The notes under the pieces: generated by a model
What the model was told of the DNA's origin: nothing
Databases searched by the model: none
Seen by the model: the letters and a program-made list of their open reading frames with translations, nothing else
In this document: one piece after another, positions 53,713 to 62,180 of the stretch
Layout of the letters: the number at the start of each line of letters is the position of its first letter
How positions within the stretch are numbered: the first letter of the stretch is position 1
Origin: an uncultured Bacilli bacterium
Lineage (GTDB): Bacteria; Bacillota_I; Bacilli_A; RF39; UBA660
Length of the DNA: 64,000 nt
Direction of reading: 5' to 3'
Assembly: GCA_944331895.1 (NCBI GenBank)
Contig: CALVIX010000004.1
Span: 94,520-158,519, forward strand
Translations under genes and position numbers: made by a program

Positions 53713-53729
53713 AAGAAAGTAGGGATAAA

Positions 53730-54188
53730 ATGTCAAAAAAAGAAGATAAAATAGAAAGGTTCGTTCATAGGTGCCTTAGAATATTTCACATTCACGTTTC
53801 GAACCACCTTGAAAAGTTATTCGTCCAGATATTTAAATTTGCAATCGTCGGAGTATTTGCAACTCTCATCGATTTTATCTTTTTGTTCATATTTAAAGAA
53901 TATTGTCATTTTCCGACGATTCTCGCAAATACGTTATCTTTTATAATTTCAGTTCTTTATAATTACTGGGCAAGCATTCGCTGGGTATTCGATGTCGATA
54001 AAGAAAAAGATGCGAAGAGAAATTTTATTTTATTTGTGATTACCAGTGCGATTGGACTTGTGATCAATGATATGATTATGTACGTGGTATCAGACGTATT
54101 ACTTGTACACTACATGCTTGCAAAGATCGCAGCAACGGCTGTAGTGATGGTATTTAATTTTGTGACGCGAAAAAAATTTTTAGAGTAG
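53730..54188 (+). CDS. GtrA-family membrane protein
   Basis: 152 aa with four membrane helices (about 30-48, 57-75, 92-112, 122-142). KFAIVGVFATLIDFIFLFIF near 30 is the GtrA hallmark (K..iVG...t..d...f..l). GtrA proteins flip polyprenyl-phosphate sugars to the outer face, where a GT-C transferase uses them. The location after the large membrane protein suits that role. GTAGGGA upstream; a terminator follows. Confidence 0.88.
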   Translation: MSKKEDKIERFVHRCLRIFHIHVSNHLEKLFVQIFKFAIVGVFATLIDFIFLFIFKEYCHFPTILANTLSFIISVLYNYWASIRWVFDVDKEKDAKRNFILFVITSAIGLVINDMIMYVVSDVLLVHYMLAKIAATAVVMVFNFVTRKKFLE

Positions 54189-54217
54189 GAAAGTACAAAG
54201 TTTTGGACTTTCCTTTT
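54188..54217 (+). terminator. Terminator after the GtrA gene
   Basis: GGAAAGT / ACTTTCC stem around a 12-base loop followed by TTTTCTT; it marks the end of the main operon. Confidence 0.7.
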
Positions 54218-54259
54218 CTTATTCTTTTGTTTCATGTATAATAAACTTAGGTGATCGTT

Positions 54260-55402
54260 ATGAAAAAGGTATCTATTTTAGCATTACATTTAGGGTATGG
54301 CGGAATTGAAACCGCACTTACGATACTTGCAAATAACCTTGCTTCCACATACGAAGTAGAGATTGCTTCTATTTATCAATTAGAAAAAGAGTTAGCTATT
54401 TCATTAGATCCGAGAGTAAAAGTTGTCTATTTAAATCCAGGATTAAGTCCAAATAGAGAGGCATTCGCACGAGCAGTGCATCGCAAAAATCCGATTTCTA
54501 TTTTGAAGGAAGGGTTGCGAGCTTTTCGAATTTTACGCTTACGAAAAAACTCGATGATTCAGTATATTAAAAAATGTGATGCGGATATCGTGATTGCGAC
54601 GCGAGATATCTTAGATTTATGGTTGGGAAAATATGGTAATGCACAAATGTTGAAAATTGGTTGGGAACACAACCACCATCACGGAGATATGAAGTATGCT
54701 AATAAAATAGTAAAGGCAAATCGAAAGTTAGATCGACTTGTCTTGGTAAGTAGAGATTTAACACAGTTTTATAAAGAAAAGTTAATCAACACAGACTGTC
54801 AGTGTGTCTATATTCCAAATACTGTAGATAACATTCCTCTCAAGACCTCGTCGTTAACAGAAAAAAGATTGATTTCTGTTGGGAGATTGTCTCAAGAAAA
54901 AGGGTATATGGATTTATTGAAAATATATGAAAGATTGGTAAAACATAATCCAGATTGGAATCTAGATATCGTAGGAGATGGGAAAGAATATAATAGATTA
55001 CAAGAATTTGTAAAGAGTCATCATCTACAGGGCAAAGTAACGTTTCATGGCTTTCAAAAAAAAGATTACATCGATGACTTGTTAGATCGTTCTTCTATCT
55101 ATTTGATGACATCTTATACGGAGTCTTTTGGAATTGTTTTATTAGAGGCGATGAGCCATGGACTTCCATGTGTCGCTTTTGATAGTGCAGAAGGTGCACG
55201 TGAAATTATAGAAGATAAGAAAAGTGGATTTTTGATTAAACATCGCGATTTTGATCGATATGAACGAGCTGTTGAGACATTGATGCATAGTATAGAAAAG
55301 AGAAAAAAGATGGGGAAAAGAGGATACGAAATCGTAGGACAATATAGTGAAGAAGTTGTAATCGAAAAGTGGATTGAGCTGTTAGAAGGGAAAGAAGTAT
55401 GA
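54260..55402 (+). CDS. GT4-family glycosyltransferase
   Basis: 380 aa. The ATG at 54260 lies after TTAGGTGATC; TATAAT at 54237-54242 is a likely -10. SILALHLGYGGIETALT at residue 5; LISVGRLSQEKGYMDLL near 207; DIVGDGKEYNRL near 236; and SYTESFGIVLLEAMSHGLPCVAF near 290, the EX7E-containing GT4 end. Overlaps the next gene by 4 bases. Confidence 0.88.
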   Translation: MKKVSILALHLGYGGIETALTILANNLASTYEVEIASIYQLEKELAISLDPRVKVVYLNPGLSPNREAFARAVHRKNPISILKEGLRAFRILRLRKNSMIQYIKKCDADIVIATRDILDLWLGKYGNAQMLKIGWEHNHHHGDMKYANKIVKANRKLDRLVLVSRDLTQFYKEKLINTDCQCVYIPNTVDNIPLKTSSLTEKRLISVGRLSQEKGYMDLLKIYERLVKHNPDWNLDIVGDGKEYNRLQEFVKSHHLQGKVTFHGFQKKDYIDDLLDRSSIYLMTSYTESFGIVLLEAMSHGLPCVAFDSAEGAREIIEDKKSGFLIKHRDFDRYERAVETLMHSIEKRKKMGKRGYEIVGQYSEEVVIEKWIELLEGKEV

Positions 55403-55872
55403 AAAAACGCGTATTATTTATATCCTCCACAGGAGGACATTTATCAGAATTATTACAATTAAAACCTCTGTTTGAGAAAGTAGACTATCACATTATTACA
55501 GAGAAGACAAAATCGAATCTAGCTTTAAAAAAGAAATATCCATCGCGTGTTAATTTTTTGATTTATGGTACGAAAGATCATATGTTGACTTACCCTATAA
55601 AACTATTTTTAAATTGTTTGAAAAGTCTTTATTTTTATTTTAAATTTCATCCAGATTACATTATTACAACAGGTGCACACACAGCAGGACCAATTTGTTG
55701 TATCGGAAAGATTTTCGGAAGTAGAATCATCTACGTAGAAACATTTGCGAATAAGAAGACGAAGACGATTACTGGAAGATTATTATATCCAATTTCTGAT
55801 TTATTTGTTGTACAATGGAAAGAGATGCAAGAACTATATCCAGAGGCAACATATGGAGGATGGATTTACTAA
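55399..55872 (+). CDS. Alg14-like glycosyltransferase subunit
   Basis: 157 aa; Alg14/PssD/Cps14F-type subunit that recruits the Alg13-like catalytic partner. LFISSTGGHLSELLQLKPLF near residue 5 is the signature, with TTGAHTAGPICCIGK near 88 and ends YPEATYGGWIY. It has no N-terminal membrane helix, unlike eukaryotic Alg14. 12 bases before its partner gene. Confidence 0.9.
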   Translation: MKKRVLFISSTGGHLSELLQLKPLFEKVDYHIITEKTKSNLALKKKYPSRVNFLIYGTKDHMLTYPIKLFLNCLKSLYFYFKFHPDYIITTGAHTAGPICCIGKIFGSRIIYVETFANKKTKTITGRLLYPISDLFVVQWKEMQELYPEATYGGWIY

Positions 55873-55884
55873 AGGAGGAACATT

Positions 55885-56700
55885 ATGATATTAGTTACAC
55901 TTGGTACGCAAGATAAAAGTTTTCATCGCTTGTTAGAAGAAATCGAACGATTGATACAAAAAAAAGTAATTCGAGATCGCGTCGTAGTACAAGTTGGCGA
56001 AACGAAGTTCGAATCAAAGCATATGGAAATATTCGACTTGCTTCCTATGGATGAGTTTGAGTCATATATGAAAAGTGCGGATTTAGTGATTACACACGGT
56101 GGGATTGGTTCTATATTAACCGCTTTAAACTATGGGAAAAAAGTAATTGCAGTTCCAAGATTATCAAAGTATAAAGAGCACACGAATGATCATCAATTAC
56201 AGATTATAGAAGATTTTAAAGATCGAAAATATATTATCGGGGTAAATTCCGTAGAGAAGTTAGAAGAGGCTTTACAAAAAGTAAAAAGTTTTAAACCCAA
56301 AAAGTATAAAACAAATAATAAGAAGTTTGTATCGCTGATCGAAAATTATATAGAGAAAGATGATCACGTTAGCTGGTATAATCGCTACTATAGAATGATA
56401 CAGTGGATCTTATTAAGTTTATTAAGTTTTTGTGGATATTTATTATTCGAACCTTACCTTGGGGTTTATCTATCAACTTTTATCATGTTGAGTTTAAGCT
56501 GTTTCTATCTAGGTTACTTCAGCCACTATCGTGTGTGGTATCGTATAATTTCCTTTCTATTAACTCTTACGATAGGATGTTTAGGCCTTTATGTCGTTTA
56601 TGAAATGTTACAGTTTCACGATAAATATATTATATTATTAGTATTTTTAGTTTCCTATTCAATAGCATCTTACCTATTTACCGATAAGAAAGAAAAGTAA
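55885..56700 (+). CDS. Alg13-like glycosyltransferase with added membrane domain
   Basis: 271 aa. Residues 1-155 are an Alg13/GT28 C-terminal domain: ILVTLGTQDKSFHRLLEE at residue 2, VITHGGIGSILTALNYGKKVIAVPR near 68 and the HTNDHQLQI motif. Residues about 165-268 form four hydrophobic helices, an extra domain compared with the usual roughly 160-aa bacterial Alg13-like partner. AAGGAGG upstream. Together with the Alg14-like subunit it adds the second sugar to an undecaprenyl-linked primer. The fused membrane part probably anchors the complex. Confidence 0.88.
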   Translation: MILVTLGTQDKSFHRLLEEIERLIQKKVIRDRVVVQVGETKFESKHMEIFDLLPMDEFESYMKSADLVITHGGIGSILTALNYGKKVIAVPRLSKYKEHTNDHQLQIIEDFKDRKYIIGVNSVEKLEEALQKVKSFKPKKYKTNNKKFVSLIENYIEKDDHVSWYNRYYRMIQWILLSLLSFCGYLLFEPYLGVYLSTFIMLSLSCFYLGYFSHYRVWYRIISFLLTLTIGCLGLYVVYEMLQFHDKYIILLVFLVSYSIASYLFTDKKEK

Positions 56701-56740
56701 AAAAGATATTCGTACAAGCTACCGTAATATCTTTTTTTTT
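56701..56740 (+). terminator. Terminator after the Alg13-like gene
   Basis: AAAAGATATT / AATATCTTTT arms around a 15-base loop, followed by nine T. The last T forms part of the polC promoter -10 extension. Confidence 0.75.
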
Positions 56741-56748
56741 GATATACT
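56740..56748 (+). promoter_or_regulatory. Extended -10 promoter of polC
   Basis: TG-A-TATACT, 18 bases upstream of the polC start codon; no -35 (the upstream bases are the preceding terminator). Confidence 0.5.
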
Positions 56749-56766
56749 AGATAAGTAGGTGATTGT

Positions 56767-59700
56767 ATGCAAGATAAAATGAAAATATTACTAGATCAAA
56801 TAAAATTACCAAAAGAAAGTTATTCTTATTATGAGAATGCAACTTTGAAAAGAATTATTGGAAATAAAGCGAAAGATCGATATCATTTTTTAATAGAATT
56901 GGAAAATACGCTACCTGTAGAGGAGTACGAGCAGTTTCTAGAATACTTGCCAAAAGGGTTTCCGACGGTTCGTAAAGTTGACGTACGATTTACAGCAAAG
57001 CATATTTTGAAACAATATATACCTGAGTATTTTAAAAAGTATATATCGAATTATGCCAAAGAGCATCCTCTATATCAAACTTTTTTAAATGGACAGCCGA
57101 CGCTTGCAGATGGAACTTTAACGCTCATCGTTAGTTGTAAGGCGGAGAAGATGCAACTAGAGCATATACAAAGTGAATTGATCAAATATTTTGAACATGC
57201 GGGGTTTGGAGAAATGTTATTGGAAATAGAAATCGATTCAACATTGTCTCATGCAGTTTACGACGAGATTATCGAAGAGATGCATGCACCCCTACCAGAA
57301 ATGCCGGATCCAATCCCACCAGTAGAAGAGCCAAAGGAACCGGTCAAGAAAAATTCTAAAAAAGGATATTCTCGAAAATTAGTTCAAGATCCAGACGATC
57401 CTGATGTCATTGTTGGACGTAAAATAGATGAACAAATCATGCATATCGATCACATTTTAGGTGAGATGAATAGTGTTGTCTTTGAAGGACACATTTTTGG
57501 GATGGAAGTCCGTGATACGCGCACGGAATTAAAGATTGTCACTTTAAAAATTACGGATTATACAGATAGTATCTATGCGAAGATGTTTGTAAATGATGCG
57601 GATGATTTTGCTCATATCAAAAAGCATATCAAAGTAGGAAACTGGTATGTTTTCCGTGGAAATGCAAAAGATGATCAATATTCGAAAGAATTGACAGTTA
57701 CGATTCGAGATATCAATGCATTAGATAGACCCGTAGAAGAAATCAAAGATGAAGCGGAAGAAAAGAGAGTAGAACTTCATGCTCATACGATGATGAGTCA
57801 GATGGATGGAGTAGTCGACGCCAAGAAGTTAGTGAAACAAGCGCGCAAATGGGGACATCGTGCGATAGCAATTACCGATCATAACGGAGTGCAAGCATTT
57901 CCAGATGTCTATCATTTGATATGTGATATCAATAAAAATTTAGCGGAAGGGGAAGAACCGTTCAAAGCAATTTACGGAACTGAATTAACGCTGATAGATG
58001 ATACAGTCGATATTATTATTCGTCCAGATGATTCGCCATTACTAGAGACAACCTATGTAGTATTCGACCTTGAGACGACAGGGTTTAACGCTGGAGGAAA
58101 AGATTCTATTATCGAAATTGGTGCCGTTAAAATCTGTAACGGAGAAATTTTAGACCGCTATGATCAATTGATAGATCCGAAGAGAAAACTGCCAGCTAAA
58201 ATAGTAGAACTCACTAACATTACGGATGAGATGTTGGTAGGAATGCCAACGGAGGAAGAGGCAGTACGCGATTTTATCGCATGGTTTGGAGATTTACCAA
58301 TGGTTGCTCATAATGCGAAGTTCGACGTATCGTTCCTTGAAATGGCATATAAAAAATACAATTTAGGAACTTTTAAAAACACCGTTTTAGATACGTTAGA
58401 GCTATCTCGAACGATGGATAATAATTTTGCTCGTCATGGACTTTCTGCATTAGTGAAAAGATATAATGTTCCATGGGACGAAGATGCTCACCATAGAGCT
58501 GATTACGATGCAGAAGGAACCGCACTCGTACTACATAAGATGTTAAAAAAGTTAAATGATCGTAATTATGAAACATTACGCGATCTAGAAAAGATTGTAT
58601 CCAAAAATGAAATTCATAAATATGGACGTTCTCATCATGTCAATATTTTGGCGAAAAATAAAACAGGGCTGAAAAACCTATTTAAAATTATTAGTTATGC
58701 CAACACGAAATATTTATATAAAACACCACGTATTCTTCGTAGCGAAATTGAAAAGCATAGAGAAGGATTGCTCATTGGAAGTGGATGTTACGAATCAGAG
58801 GTATTCAAAGAAGCGAGAAGTAAAAGTGATGAAGAATTAACGAACATTATTAACTTTTACGATTATGTAGAAGTACAACCACTCGACTGTTATGATCATT
58901 TGTTGCAGATGAACGATTTCGCATCAAAGCAAGAATTGATCGAACACATTAAAAAGATCGTACGTGTTACAGAAGAGGCGGGAAAAATCATCGTCGCAAC
59001 TGGGGATGTCCACCACTTGACAAAAGATGACAAGATATACCGTGAAATCATTGTCAATCAAAAAGTTCCAGGTGGAGGAAGACATCCTTTGGCGCGTAGT
59101 AATATTAAAGAAATTCCTAGTAATCATTTTAGAACGACGACGGAAATGCTAGAAGATTTCGCATTCTTAGGTGAGGAAAAAGCATATGAGATCGTCGTAA
59201 AAAATACGAATATGATTGCAGATATGGTAGATATCATCGAGGTCATTATCGAAACTGGTGGAGTACCATTTTCTCCAAAGATTGAAAATTCTGTAGAGAC
59301 GGTAAATGAGCTCGTATACGGAAGGGCACATGAATTATATGGAGATCCGCTTCCTAAAATTATCGAAGAGAGAATTGAACAGGAGTTAAAAGGAATTATC
59401 GGCGGTGGATTTGACGTTATCTATTTAATCGCCCAAAAGCTTGTAAAGCACTCCAATGATGACGGATATCTCGTAGGAAGTCGAGGATCTGTAGGATCTA
59501 GTTTCGTCGCTACGATGATGGGAATTACGGAAGTAAACCCACTTCCGGCACACTATCTTTGCCCAAATTGTAAGCATAGTATCTTCGAGGAAAATGGAGA
59601 AGCTTTAGGGGCAAAATATTCGAGTGGATTTGATCTTCCAAATAAAAAATGTCCAAAGTGTGGTACTTGGATGAATAAAGAAGGGCAAGACATGCCGTTC

Positions 59701-61179
59701 GCGACATTCCTTGGATTCAATGCTGATAAAGTACCTGATATCGATTTGAACTTCTCAGGAGATTACCAATGGAAAGCACATGAATATACAAAAGTACTAT
59801 TCGGAGTAGATAATGTATATCGCGCCGGAACGATCGGTACTGTCGCTGAGAAAACCGCTTTCGGATTTGTCAAAGGATATTGCGAAGATAAAGGAATTCA
59901 CATGAGATCTGCCGAGATCGAACGTTTGGCAGCTGGTTGTACAGGAGTAAAAAGAACGACAGGACAACACCCAGGTGGAATCGTCGTTATTCCAGGTTAC
60001 ATGGATGTATTCGATTTTACACCGTTCCAATATCCAGCGGATGATGCGACATCTTTGTGGCGTACGACCCACTTTGACTACCATGCGATCGATCAAGACG
60101 TATTAAAATTGGATATTTTAGGACACGTCGATCCAACGCAGCTACGTATGTTACAGGATCTATCTGGTATGGATGTAACGAAAGTGCCATTAGATGATAA
60201 GGAGACGATGGATATCTTCTGTTCACCCAAGCCATTAGGTGTTACGAAAGAACAAATTATGTGTGAGACTGGAACCCTTGGAATTCCAGAGTTTGGAACG
60301 CCATTTACAATTGGAATGTTACAGGATACAAAACCAAAGACATTTGCCGAACTGATTAAAATTTCTGGTCTTTCTCACGGAACAGATGTATGGCTTGGAA
60401 ATGCGCAAGAATTGATTCGAAATAATGTCGTTCCATTTGCGAAAGTTATCGGATGTCGTGACGATATTATGGTATATCTTATGTACAATGGATTAGAACC
60501 AATCAAGGCATTTAAGATTATGGAGTTTGTCCGTAAGGGAAAAGCAAGTAAGGATCCAGAAACATGGAAAAAATATGAAGCCGAGATGAAGGAAGCAAAA
60601 ATCGCCGATTGGTTTATCGATTCATGTTTTAAAATCAAGTACATGTTCCCGAAGGCCCATGCAGCTGCCTATGTTATTAGTGCGTTCCGTATTGCTTGGT
60701 TTAAAGTGCATCATCCAAATTGGTATTATGCATCTTACTTCTCTGTTCGATGTACGGACTTTGATATCGAAACGATGATCAAAGGATATGATGCAATCAA
60801 AAATAGAATTATAGAAATTAACAACATGGGAAAAGGAGAAGTGAGCAATAAAGATTTAGAAGTGGTCGAAGTTTTGAAAATCGCATTGGAAGCAACTGCC
60901 CGTGGTATTACATTTGGTAATATCGATTTAAATAGAAGTGATTCTATGAAGTTTGTAATTGATGAAGATGGAACAACTTTAATTCCACCGTTTAGAACGA
61001 TCGATGGATTAGGAGATACGGTTGCGAAAAAGATTGTAGAAGAAAGAGAAAAGGCAGAATTCTTAAGTATCGAAGATTTACAAAAAAGAGCTAAGGTCTC
61101 AGGTACATTGATTGAAAAAATGAGAGTGATGGGTATCTTAGATGGTATGGAAGAATCAAGCCAATTGAGTCTATTCTAA
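56767..61179 (+). CDS. polC: DNA polymerase III PolC-type alpha subunit
   Basis: 1470-aa replicative DNA polymerase of low-GC Gram-positives. An N-terminal domain (about 1-190) is followed by an OB fold (about 220-325) and a PHP domain (from about 330; VELHAHTMMSQMDGV) interrupted by the 3'-5' proofreading exonuclease (about 427-590) with VFDLETTGF, VAHNAKFDVSFL and HRADYDAE. The polymerase core (about 800-1440) carries the four-Cys zinc site (CPNC near 932, CPKC near 960) and the catalytic DIDLNFSGDYQ near 990. The C-terminus ends ESSQLSLF, a beta-clamp-binding motif (QLSLF). Full length and intact. Confidence 0.97.
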   Translation: MQDKMKILLDQIKLPKESYSYYENATLKRIIGNKAKDRYHFLIELENTLPVEEYEQFLEYLPKGFPTVRKVDVRFTAKHILKQYIPEYFKKYISNYAKEHPLYQTFLNGQPTLADGTLTLIVSCKAEKMQLEHIQSELIKYFEHAGFGEMLLEIEIDSTLSHAVYDEIIEEMHAPLPEMPDPIPPVEEPKEPVKKNSKKGYSRKLVQDPDDPDVIVGRKIDEQIMHIDHILGEMNSVVFEGHIFGMEVRDTRTELKIVTLKITDYTDSIYAKMFVNDADDFAHIKKHIKVGNWYVFRGNAKDDQYSKELTVTIRDINALDRPVEEIKDEAEEKRVELHAHTMMSQMDGVVDAKKLVKQARKWGHRAIAITDHNGVQAFPDVYHLICDINKNLAEGEEPFKAIYGTELTLIDDTVDIIIRPDDSPLLETTYVVFDLETTGFNAGGKDSIIEIGAVKICNGEILDRYDQLIDPKRKLPAKIVELTNITDEMLVGMPTEEEAVRDFIAWFGDLPMVAHNAKFDVSFLEMAYKKYNLGTFKNTVLDTLELSRTMDNNFARHGLSALVKRYNVPWDEDAHHRADYDAEGTALVLHKMLKKLNDRNYETLRDLEKIVSKNEIHKYGRSHHVNILAKNKTGLKNLFKIISYANTKYLYKTPRILRSEIEKHREGLLIGSGCYESEVFKEARSKSDEELTNIINFYDYVEVQPLDCYDHLLQMNDFASKQELIEHIKKIVRVTEEAGKIIVATGDVHHLTKDDKIYREIIVNQKVPGGGRHPLARSNIKEIPSNHFRTTTEMLEDFAFLGEEKAYEIVVKNTNMIADMVDIIEVIIETGGVPFSPKIENSVETVNELVYGRAHELYGDPLPKIIEERIEQELKGIIGGGFDVIYLIAQKLVKHSNDDGYLVGSRGSVGSSFVATMMGITEVNPLPAHYLCPNCKHSIFEENGEALGAKYSSGFDLPNKKCPKCGTWMNKEGQDMPFATFLGFNADKVPDIDLNFSGDYQWKAHEYTKVLFGVDNVYRAGTIGTVAEKTAFGFVKGYCEDKGIHMRSAEIERLAAGCTGVKRTTGQHPGGIVVIPGYMDVFDFTPFQYPADDATSLWRTTHFDYHAIDQDVLKLDILGHVDPTQLRMLQDLSGMDVTKVPLDDKETMDIFCSPKPLGVTKEQIMCETGTLGIPEFGTPFTIGMLQDTKPKTFAELIKISGLSHGTDVWLGNAQELIRNNVVPFAKVIGCRDDIMVYLMYNGLEPIKAFKIMEFVRKGKASKDPETWKKYEAEMKEAKIADWFIDSCFKIKYMFPKAHAAAYVISAFRIAWFKVHHPNWYYASYFSVRCTDFDIETMIKGYDAIKNRIIEINNMGKGEVSNKDLEVVEVLKIALEATARGITFGNIDLNRSDSMKFVIDEDGTTLIPPFRTIDGLGDTVAKKIVEEREKAEFLSIEDLQKRAKVSGTLIEKMRVMGILDGMEESSQLSLF

Positions 61180-61187
61180 GGTGAAAT

Positions 61188-61742
61188 ATGGATAAGGAAA
61201 ATACAAAAACAATCGTTCAGAAAAGAAAAGTAGGAGATCGTTACGTAGAAGAATTAGAATACTACGACTTCAATTTGTACCCGTTATATTTCATAGAACC
61301 TGGATATCAATTGTTTATCGTTCCTACCGATACGATCGAAGAAGCGTGTTATGTCGTGAGAAAAGACGATTTTTCGATCAATGGGGTAAGTCATACGAAA
61401 TATGCGAGAGAACTTGTAAAAAGTGAGAAGTTTATAAAACGAGAAGAAGTGGAATATCAAAATTCTAATGGGAATACTCCGAGGTGGAAAGATTATCAAG
61501 AACTGTACGAAGGTCAAGAAATAAGATACTTGATTGAAAAAAAGGGTTTTATTTTGTTTTCCCCACCGAGTAAATCAGATATGACAATAATTCCAGCGTT
61601 TATTCCAGATATAAAACTATTGACTGTACAAGAAATTCATAACTTATTTTATCTGCTAGACATCAATCCTTATTTACATATAGACGAGCCAATAAAAGAA
61701 CAATTGATGGTTAAAATTACAACGAAAAACAAAGGTCGATAA
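61188..61742 (+). CDS. Unknown cytosolic protein downstream of polC
   Basis: 184 aa, eight bases after the polC stop with GGTGAAAT upstream, so probably co-transcribed. It has no membrane helix or signal peptide. The N-terminal half looks beta-rich (YVEELEYYDFNLYPLYFIEPGY near 18, FIVPTDTIEEACYVV near 43). Residues 85-110 are charged and include a Trp (GNTPRWKDYQEL). No motif of a known family. The position after polC might hint at replication but could be accidental. Confidence 0.6.
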   Translation: MDKENTKTIVQKRKVGDRYVEELEYYDFNLYPLYFIEPGYQLFIVPTDTIEEACYVVRKDDFSINGVSHTKYARELVKSEKFIKREEVEYQNSNGNTPRWKDYQELYEGQEIRYLIEKKGFILFSPPSKSDMTIIPAFIPDIKLLTVQEIHNLFYLLDINPYLHIDEPIKEQLMVKITTKNKGR

Positions 61743-61765
61743 AAGAGATGTGGAACATCTCTTTT
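61741..61765. terminator. Bidirectional terminator between convergent genes
   Basis: AAAAGAGATGT / ACATCTCTTTT stem with a three-base loop and A/T flanks. Confidence 0.85.
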
Positions 61766-61787
61766 ATGTTATTTAATAGTTGCATAA

Positions 61788-62180
61788 TTATAATAGTGCG
61801 GTATCGACAATGGTGAAACGATTAGACGAGTCGTGGGTAACGATATAATATCCAATCAGTGCAGCGAGGAATGCGAGTCCTGAATTAAACTCCTGTAGGT
61901 ATAGATTTGTCGGTTCTTGTCCTTCTTGCTTGGCAACTTGAATATTTCCATACCCTACATATAGATAGATGAGTACGACGATGATAATTAGAATACTATT
62001 GAAGTAACTTATCTTTCTTGCTTCTTCATCCGAAAAAAGGCGTGGCTTTCCGGAAAGAGAGAGAATCTTATCATAAGTGAGAATAATAGATATGAAGACG
62101 GTAAGAAGAAATCCTATTGCAGCAATTAACTGTATTGTAAGTAACTCGGTTTGTTGTTCTGTCGTAAGATTCTTATGCAT
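61788..62180 (-). CDS. Small membrane protein, unknown
   Basis: 130 aa with three predicted helices (about 14-34, 59-77, 96-112) and a charged loop (about 38-55; SGKPRLFSDEEARKI). Its start overlaps the 3' end of the upstream deacetylase gene by 8 bases, so translation is likely coupled. No family recognised. Co-transcription with a wall-modifying lipoprotein suggests a membrane partner, by inference only. Confidence 0.6.
   Translation of the reverse strand: MHKNLTTEQQTELLTIQLIAAIGFLLTVFISIILTYDKILSLSGKPRLFSDEEARKISYFNSILIIIVVLIYLYVGYGNIQVAKQEGQEPTNLYLQEFNSGLAFLAALIGYYIVTHDSSNRFTIVDTALL

Noticed and set aside
60017..60644. Minus-strand frames opposite polC
   Set aside because: Codon use and conserved PolC motifs show that the plus strand is coding; the minus frames have no ribosome-binding sites.
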